The position numbers were made by a program, and so were the translations under genes. A DNA stretch of 32,377 bases from Humisphaera sp. GTDB taxonomy: Bacteria > Planctomycetota > Phycisphaerae > Tepidisphaerales > Tepidisphaeraceae. Below, piece after piece: positions 26,374-32,377 of this stretch. The number at the start of each line of letters is the position of its first letter. The first letter of the stretch is position 1. Where the stretch lies: positions 1-32,377 of the forward strand of contig JANXVV010000544.1 of assembly GCA_025351525.1 (NCBI GenBank), written 5' to 3'. The notes under the pieces were generated by a model. The model saw only the letters and a program-made list of their open reading frames with translations. It did not search any database and had not been told where the DNA came from.

Positions 26374-27216
26374 CTACTTCTTGTTGCTGCTCAACATGTA
26401 CAGGATAAAGCTGACGATTCCGAGGATCGACGACAGGAATGTGATGATCGCCATTACGGGGTGATCTCGTGACAACTCCATGAAGTACCCGAGCGTCGTC
26501 CCATAGATTTCCAGCCTTCGCGCGTTCGTCTTCAACGTGCCTGATGCCAGACGATTCACGATGTTGCCGATAACATCCACCTTGCGGAGCGTCGATTGGT
26601 GGAGTTTGACGTAATCCTTCTGAACAAATGCGTCGGCTTCGGTTTGCCCGGTGAGGAAATCTTTGTCGCTGATGCTGTTCATTTTCATCAGCATCGTGAG
26701 ACGGGGGTGACCGGCGTATGTGGGGCTGTAAAGGGAAATCAGCAGCCGTGCAAAGTCGTACAGGTTGCTCTCATGGACGTCCATGGGCGTGCCGCCAAGT
26801 ACCCGATAGCGGTGCGCGATTGCGGGGAATCCGTAGTTCGTGTCGCGCATGTTCCAGTGCAGCCAGTAGGAGTCCTTCTTCTCGGCGACATACTTGTAGA
26901 ACTCGTCGAGCATCTCCCGTTCAAGGTCGTTGTACCGCGCTTCAATCTGATCGCGTGCGACGTGATCCCGCTCGGCAACGTGATGAATCGAAAATGAGAC
27001 GGTCTGTCCCGTTGCAAGGTTGCGGACGGCGATGGACGTTATTCGAGGCGATGCGCCATCCGGTCGGTCGTAAAAGCTCTCGCAAGAGTAGTGGATGATT
27101 ACGGTGTTCTTGGAATGCGCAAGGAGATTCGCCAAGTCCTTCTTTGCTTCTAATCGTCGTCGGTGTCGTTCGCTCGCTGATCCCATAGGTTCCGCCGCCC
27201 TTATTTCAATGCCCAT
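26374..27216 (-). CDS. C-terminally membrane-anchored protein, possible RNase H-fold/DEDD-like domain
   Basis: VIIHYSCESFYDRPDGASPRITSIAVRNLATGQTVSFSIH...YWLHWNMRDTNYGFPAI..., then a C-terminal hydrophobic segment VMAIITFLSSILGIVSFILYML. Starts inside the helicase 3' end. Confidence 0.6.
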   Translation of the reverse strand: MGIEIRAAEPMGSASERHRRRLEAKKDLANLLAHSKNTVIIHYSCESFYDRPDGASPRITSIAVRNLATGQTVSFSIHHVAERDHVARDQIEARYNDLEREMLDEFYKYVAEKKDSYWLHWNMRDTNYGFPAIAHRYRVLGGTPMDVHESNLYDFARLLISLYSPTYAGHPRLTMLMKMNSISDKDFLTGQTEADAFVQKDYVKLHQSTLRKVDVIGNIVNRLASGTLKTNARRLEIYGTTLGYFMELSRDHPVMAIITFLSSILGIVSFILYMLSSNKK

Positions 27217-30032
27217 TGGAACGAACAGATTGGCGAAACCTCGGGCTGCATCGTCAGCTGACGTTCGATGTCCCCGATCAGATCGTTTCGGCGGTCGTCA
27301 ACCTTGTCTTGCTCCAGATACAACTCCGCACGCTTCTTCTTTCGGGTCGATTCAAGGTCTTTGATGCGCCGCTGCGCTTCGAGTTTCTCTGCCAGCCCGG
27401 CGGCGAGTGCGCTTGCTTTGCGGGCTTCGCGGATGGCGAGGTCGATCTCCTTGATCTCGCGCTCCAGACCTTGCTTGAGGTCGTCCGACCAGCGGTCGAG
27501 CTTCTCGACCTCCTCATCGAAGAACTTCGCGTTGCGTTGGCTGACTTCACCCAGCCGCGCCTTGACCAGCGCATCGCGGCACGCCGTGAGGTCGATGGGT
27601 TCCGATGGCGCGGCACCGGCGATCCGCCCGGGTAGTGCAAATAGTTTTCGCGCCGCTTCCTCGTCGAGCATTTCGCCTGCGTCGGTCTGGGCGGACAGCA
27701 GAAGGAACTCCTCCGTATCGAGCGATGAGACCGTGAGCTTCGACACTTCGAGCCAGCCCGAGACGCCGACGAGCGGCTTGAGTATGCTGACGACCTGACG
27801 ATGAGCGGTGTAGTCGAAGATGACTGCGGACGGCGTAAGCGAGCGGGTGATCGCCCATTCGACCAGCGTGAGGGCGAGCGGATGATCTTGGCGGTAGAAG
27901 GTATCGCCGTTGCGCTCGGCGACTTTCCAATCGAGATGGTAATGCCCGGCTGGGGCGTCGGAGCCGGTGTATTCGAAGCGCGGTTGATGCGGGTCGAAAG
28001 ACGCCTGACCATCCAGTTCGGCACGCGTGAGCGCGAGGAGCGTTCGCTCCCGGTCGGACAAGCTTTCGAGCGTCTTGTCCTTGTTGATCCGCAGCCGCTC
28101 GGCGACATCCTGATCGAAATGCTCAAGCAGCGTTTGCCGCGTGACCGCCATGCGCGCCTTGATCTGCTCATCGAGCTCGGCTTGTAGCTGGTCGAAGGCG
28201 CGCTTGATCTCCTCTTGATTGCGGCAGGTTTGATAAACGTCGGCGATGCGGCGTTCGATGTCCACGCCGGACTCAATGGTTCCGAGGACTTCATCACTGG
28301 CACCGAAGACGCCGTTGAACAGGCTGAACTTCTCACTCAATCGTTCATAGACGCGCTGATCCGCGTGGTTGCGGGTGTTGATGAAGTTCAGCACCACGAC
28401 ATCGTGCTTCTGCCCGTACCGATGGCAGCGACCGATCCGCTGCTCGATGCGCTGTGGGTTCCACGGCAGATCGTAGTTGACGACGAGGGATGCGAACTGG
28501 AGATTCACGCCCTCGGCGGCGGCTTCCGTGGCGATCAGGATCGACGCGGTCTTCTCGAAGTGCTCGACGATGGCGGCTTTCATGTCCACCGGCTTGGAGC
28601 CCGAGACGATCTCCTGACCTTCGTGACGTTTCACCCAGTCCTGATACGTGGCGCGGGAGGATGGATCGTCGTTCGATCCATTCATCATCACGAGCTGGTT
28701 CTCAAAGCCGTTGCGCGACAGCAACTCGAACAGGTACGCCTGCGTGCGCCGGGACTCCGTGAAGATGACCGCCTTGCGATTGGCACCCAGGGCGACGGCG
28801 CGGTTGAGCGCGGTAGCCAGTGCGGGGAGAAGGGCTTGCCCCTTCGCATTGGTCTTGATGGCGGTTGCCATCGCCCCGAAGCGTTGCAGCTCCGCCAGTT
28901 CGTCTTTCAGCAATGCCGGGTCGATGACGGGGGCATCTTCTTCACCAGGATCGCCATCGGCTTCCGCCATTTCGTCGGCGAGTTCGTCGATGCCTTCGAG
29001 GTCTTCGTCATCGAACACGCGAATCTGCTCGCCCAGGCGTTCGAGCCGCCGGGTGAGTCCCGCGATGGTTCCGGCGACGGCGAAGGTCGAAGACGCCAGA
29101 AGTTTCCTCATGACCAGCGTGATCAGATGACGCTGGCTTTGCGGCAACGCGAGGAGTTTCTCACGCTGGAGGTATGCCGAGATACTCTCGTACAGGGCGA
29201 ACTCTTCATCGCTCGGACTGAAATCCTGCGTGATGGGGATGCGCTTGGTGAAGGGGATGTACTCGACGACCTGCTTTCGAAGCGTGCGGTTGCAGACTGG
29301 CTTGAGGCGATCCCGAAGCAAGGTGTTGCGGATGGTGTCGTCGCCGGATTTCACGAACTGATCGCGGAAGGATTGCGCATCGCCGAAGAGATGATCGTCG
29401 ATGATGCTGACGAGACCGTAGAGCTCCATGAGCGAGTTTTGCAGCGGCGTGGCGGTCAGGAGTAGCTTCGGCGCGGCATGGATCGCCGTGACGATGCTCC
29501 GCGCCATCTTGGAGTCGTTCTTGAAGACGTTGCGGAGGCGGTGCGCTTCGTCGATGACGACCGTATCCCAGCCGACGCGGCTGATTTCCGCACTGCGCGC
29601 GGCGGCGAACTGATAAGAACAGATCAGAAGGGTATCGGTTCGGTCGAACGGGGAGGGTCGCCCAGCGGCGATTTCGGCGGCGTAGGCGCGCGAATCCAAA
29701 ACGTTCGTGGGCAGGTAAAACTTCTCGCGGAGTTCCTGCTGCCATTGCTTGCGAAGGGTTGCGGGCACGATCAGAAGGATGCGCCGCCGCCGTTCCGCCC
29801 ATCGCTGGGCGAGAACGATGCCGGCTTCGATGGTTTTGCCGAGCCCGACCTCATCGGCGAGCAGGACGCCACGAGACAGCGGCGAGCGGAGGGCAAAAAG
29901 AGCCGCCTCGACCTGATGTGGGTTGAGATCGACGCGCGAGTTGGCGATGGAACGAGACAGGTTCTCGACGCTGCCCGAGGAGCCTTTCAGCGTGAGCAGA
30001 TGCGCCCAGTATTTGGAATGGAATGGCGTCAT
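27201..30032 (-). CDS. SNF2/RapA-like helicase
   Basis: LADEVGLGKTIEAGIVL, VIDEAHRLRN, LLTATPLQNS, RIEQRIGRCHRYGQKHDVVVLNF, coiled-coil C-terminus. Start placed at MTPFHSKYWAHLL (ORF open to 30179). Confidence 0.9.
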   Translation of the reverse strand: MTPFHSKYWAHLLTLKGSSGSVENLSRSIANSRVDLNPHQVEAALFALRSPLSRGVLLADEVGLGKTIEAGIVLAQRWAERRRRILLIVPATLRKQWQQELREKFYLPTNVLDSRAYAAEIAAGRPSPFDRTDTLLICSYQFAAARSAEISRVGWDTVVIDEAHRLRNVFKNDSKMARSIVTAIHAAPKLLLTATPLQNSLMELYGLVSIIDDHLFGDAQSFRDQFVKSGDDTIRNTLLRDRLKPVCNRTLRKQVVEYIPFTKRIPITQDFSPSDEEFALYESISAYLQREKLLALPQSQRHLITLVMRKLLASSTFAVAGTIAGLTRRLERLGEQIRVFDDEDLEGIDELADEMAEADGDPGEEDAPVIDPALLKDELAELQRFGAMATAIKTNAKGQALLPALATALNRAVALGANRKAVIFTESRRTQAYLFELLSRNGFENQLVMMNGSNDDPSSRATYQDWVKRHEGQEIVSGSKPVDMKAAIVEHFEKTASILIATEAAAEGVNLQFASLVVNYDLPWNPQRIEQRIGRCHRYGQKHDVVVLNFINTRNHADQRVYERLSEKFSLFNGVFGASDEVLGTIESGVDIERRIADVYQTCRNQEEIKRAFDQLQAELDEQIKARMAVTRQTLLEHFDQDVAERLRINKDKTLESLSDRERTLLALTRAELDGQASFDPHQPRFEYTGSDAPAGHYHLDWKVAERNGDTFYRQDHPLALTLVEWAITRSLTPSAVIFDYTAHRQVVSILKPLVGVSGWLEVSKLTVSSLDTEEFLLLSAQTDAGEMLDEEAARKLFALPGRIAGAAPSEPIDLTACRDALVKARLGEVSQRNAKFFDEEVEKLDRWSDDLKQGLEREIKEIDLAIREARKASALAAGLAEKLEAQRRIKDLESTRKKKRAELYLEQDKVDDRRNDLIGDIERQLTMQPEVSPICSFQWALK

Positions 30033-30315
30033 TCTTGCTTCCGAACGATTACATTGGGGCACGCGTCCCGCACGTCCCCGAGGGCTACGCATGTTGCCGC
30101 CAACATGCGTCCAGCCCATCAACGGCGACATCGTGATCTGGCAGTTTTGGCTTCTGTCGCTTCCCGCACAAGTCCGCAACGCAGAAGAGGATACGAAACG
30201 TCGGGAAGTATACCGGACCCAGCGTGAAACGCTATTTTACCCACCCCCGGTGACAGCGTATGGTCAGCGAGACAGCACCCATTCAACTTTCGGGCACGAT
30301 TGGGACGAAAAGCGT

Positions 30316-30942
30316 TCAATCGTCAGGCGCGAATCGAGCGTTCTTGGGTAAGTGGTTCTCCGCCTCGTATGCACTTCGTTCTTCATAGAAGTAATCTACG
30401 GGCGTGTACAGTCGGCTGAGGTAGTCGAGCAGCTGATGCGTGGTTTCATGCAGTGCTCGCACGTTGACGTGTCGGAGGGTCGGGTGGGTTCGCTGAAGCT
30501 TCGAGCTGAAGGGGTACCGGAACGAGTCGGACGACGGGTCATGTTCTTCAACATTGGCGATCAACGCCTTCACGGCTTCGGTCTCCTCGGCGTTGAGCGG
30601 AAAATCCGATCCACACAGCGACTTCGTGCGCGCATAAACGTCATTCCACAGGTGTCCGAGCCGATGGGTCTTGGCAAAGCCCTTGTCCCCCGTCGCGGCG
30701 TAGTTGCTCTTCCACGCCAAGTCCTTTAGCAGCAGTTCGCATGAGTGGCGGTAAAGGAAACAGATCGCGTAAACGTGACCGTCGAGGGTTCTCGGCTCGT
30801 TGACGGCGCACATCAGCAAGGCATCCGCCGACTCCAGAAAGCATTGCGCGAGCTCACCGAACTGCATGTAGTTGTCGATGCAGGCATTGTTATGCCAATC
30901 GGGATGTGCTTCAAACGGATCGGGCGGTTGCGTGGGCGTCAT
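30316..30942 (-). CDS. HEPN-like all-helical protein
   Basis: Start MTPTQPPDPFEAHPDW. GHVYAICFLYRHSCELLLKDLAW...KTHRLGHLWNDVYARTKSL resembles HEPN/AbiV-type helical domains. Confidence 0.5.
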   Translation of the reverse strand: MTPTQPPDPFEAHPDWHNNACIDNYMQFGELAQCFLESADALLMCAVNEPRTLDGHVYAICFLYRHSCELLLKDLAWKSNYAATGDKGFAKTHRLGHLWNDVYARTKSLCGSDFPLNAEETEAVKALIANVEEHDPSSDSFRYPFSSKLQRTHPTLRHVNVRALHETTHQLLDYLSRLYTPVDYFYEERSAYEAENHLPKNARFAPDD

Positions 30943-31051
30943 TCGGTCCTTTCGATCATCTACATCCTGGGACCATGTATTTATGCACTCGACCGCCGTG
31001 GCATCCGCGATCACCCATCCAAGATTCCAGGCGCGGTTGGCGCGGGTCGAA

Positions 31052-31390
31052 TCAACGCGCGGTCGGCGGCGGCAACTGTCCCGCATCGGCGTCGAGAGTG
31101 TAGATGATTTCCCGTTCGGAATGAACGGCGTCGGCGATGTAGCCAAGGAACATTTCCGCATTCTCCCGGATAAACTGTTCCTCGTCGGCGGCTTGCGCCG
31201 GCAGTGATTCGCAGAGCGATGTCACCAACTGGCGCATCGTCATGTCCAGCAACATCGCCGGCGCGCCGGGGAGGATGGCATGGGCGGTGGCTTTGGGATC
31301 GGCGAACACCCATCCGTCCGCAGACCAGCCAACATCGGCGGCGATCACGCCGGATTCGTTCGAAAAACGAATGATAAGGTACGGCTCCAT
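31052..31390 (-). CDS. Hypothetical protein
   Basis: 112-aa ORF in a compact minus-strand series (MEPYLIIRFSNESGVIAADVGWSADGWVF...). Confidence 0.5.
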   Translation of the reverse strand: MEPYLIIRFSNESGVIAADVGWSADGWVFADPKATAHAILPGAPAMLLDMTMRQLVTSLCESLPAQAADEEQFIRENAEMFLGYIADAVHSEREIIYTLDADAGQLPPPTAR

Positions 31391-31393
31391 CGC

Positions 31394-31582
31394 TCAGCCC
31401 TCGATTCCCATCTCGCGCATTTGGCCAGCGACGATGAACGACAGCCAGAGCGGGAAGTGGTCGTCTTCCCAAAGGTCGAACTTGTCAGCAGTTTGGCGGC
31501 AGACATCCCAATGGGTTGCGCCAGCGATCAAACTGACCTCGACGAACGCCGTCAGTTGTCTCATTTTCGCGGCAAGGTTCAT
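31394..31582 (-). CDS. Hypothetical small protein
   Basis: 62-aa ORF, 3-bp gap to the next gene; GAG upstream of the ATG. Confidence 0.45.
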   Translation of the reverse strand: MNLAAKMRQLTAFVEVSLIAGATHWDVCRQTADKFDLWEDDHFPLWLSFIVAGQMREMGIEG

Positions 31583-31607
31583 TTTTGATTCTCCTCAAAA
31601 CGGGAAA

Positions 31608-31637
31608 GATGGGCGGGCGATTGTCCGCCCGCCCATC
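31608..31637 (-). terminator. Strong stem-loop after the 31652-32254 gene
   Basis: GATGGGCGGGCG-n6-CGCCCGCCCATC, perfect 12-bp arms. On the minus strand it is followed by TTTCCCGTTTT. Confidence 0.6.
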
Positions 31638-31651
31638 AGGATCGTTGGCGA

Positions 31652-32254
31652 CTACTCCGCTTCCGTTGTCGTCCGGGGCGTCCGTGTCGAGTTCCGGGGC
31701 GTTTTGCGTTTCCCAGCCCCCTTTCCCTTGCGTTTTCCGCCGGTCGCCTTCCCGTTCTTCCCAGACGGCTCCCGAGCGACCTTGGCGGCGGCAGTGGACC
31801 GGCCAGGTTTGATAGGCGAATCGGAATCGGTATTCAGAGAGACAACGAGCCGCCCCTTGGCATCGCGGGTCATGTCGATAACGACGCCCTTCGTTCCCGT
31901 GATCTTCTGGCCAGTTTCCAGAAGTTTGAGCCCGTAGTCGGAAGTGCGCTGGAGAACCCGGAGGTTCTGGATCAGTCGCCCCTGCGCGTCCAATCCGGTC
32001 TCTTCGTTCCGCTTTTCCTGACTCGCCCAGGCGGCGTACCATTCCCCGCCCCCCGCCCGTTTGAACGCTTGATGCACCTTTGCGAGCGAGTGCGGCGTGT
32101 TCGCGCCAAGAGTGACGAGCGCGCTGACCGCGTGGGCATAAGCACCATTGCGATAGGGATTCGGCAGTCGTTTTGTTTGCTCGAACTCCGCCGTGAGTTC
32201 GGCAATGTTTTCGAGGGACAAGCCAAATGAACGCTTATGTTTCTTCGTAGCCAT
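31652..32254 (-). CDS. Hypothetical protein with basic, low-complexity C-terminal tail
   Basis: Start MATKKHKRSFGLS with GGAGG upstream; C-terminus SGKNGKATGGKRKGKGAGKRKTPRNSTRTPRTTTEAE. Confidence 0.6.
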   Translation of the reverse strand: MATKKHKRSFGLSLENIAELTAEFEQTKRLPNPYRNGAYAHAVSALVTLGANTPHSLAKVHQAFKRAGGGEWYAAWASQEKRNEETGLDAQGRLIQNLRVLQRTSDYGLKLLETGQKITGTKGVVIDMTRDAKGRLVVSLNTDSDSPIKPGRSTAAAKVAREPSGKNGKATGGKRKGKGAGKRKTPRNSTRTPRTTTEAE

Positions 32255-32377
32255 GACGACCTCCATTGAGTTAGTGGTTTCTGATACGTTCACTCCGCAG
32301 ATGTCGGTGTGTACAGTGGGGACGGCGGGCTTGCTAAGGAGGGCGCGACGACCCGCAGTATTTCCGAAGAAAGGAGT

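Noticed and set aside
21936-30032. DISARM or BREX system
   Set aside because: The SNF2 helicase could suggest DrmD, but no DrmA/DrmB/DrmC, PglZ, BrxC or BrxL-like genes are present; the MTase/nuclease pair is type III Mod/Res.
1-32377. CRISPR array or cas genes
   Set aside because: No regularly spaced repeats longer than the short paired att-associated motifs, and no Cas motifs.

Overview
Accessory region rich in recombinases and defence genes. Three blocks can be delimited from the sequence. (A) Left edge (1-2238): the C-terminal end of an IS3-family transposase is interrupted by a complete ISAzo13-family insertion sequence, followed by a truncated, frameshifted tyrosine recombinase. (B) A ~17.7-kb integrative element (2239-19896) bounded by a 21-bp direct repeat, CAACGGAGAGGGGGAGATTCG, which looks like a tRNA 3' end on the minus strand. 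It carries a tyrosine integrase plus Xis-like gene at its right end, a large serine recombinase, a Gam-like host-nuclease inhibitor, two XRE regulators, a NYN-domain nuclease, a complete type I R-M system (HsdMSR, HsdS with an extra C-terminal domain) and a HUH Rep-like endonuclease with a candidate translationally coupled leader peptide. (C) Right block (19897-end): a minus-strand run of closely packed genes: SNF2/RapA-like helicase, membrane-tethered protein of unknown function, type III Mod, type III Res, multi-TM protein, caspase-like protease, 74-aa protein. Upstream of it lie a HEPN-like gene and three small genes. The best candidate for an undescribed system is block C: type III R-M plus SNF2 helicase coupled to a TM-protein/caspase pair. 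The paired short direct repeats around each att core suggest that A, B and C are separate elements integrated in tandem at one tRNA-derived site. All assignments come from motif reading without database searches.
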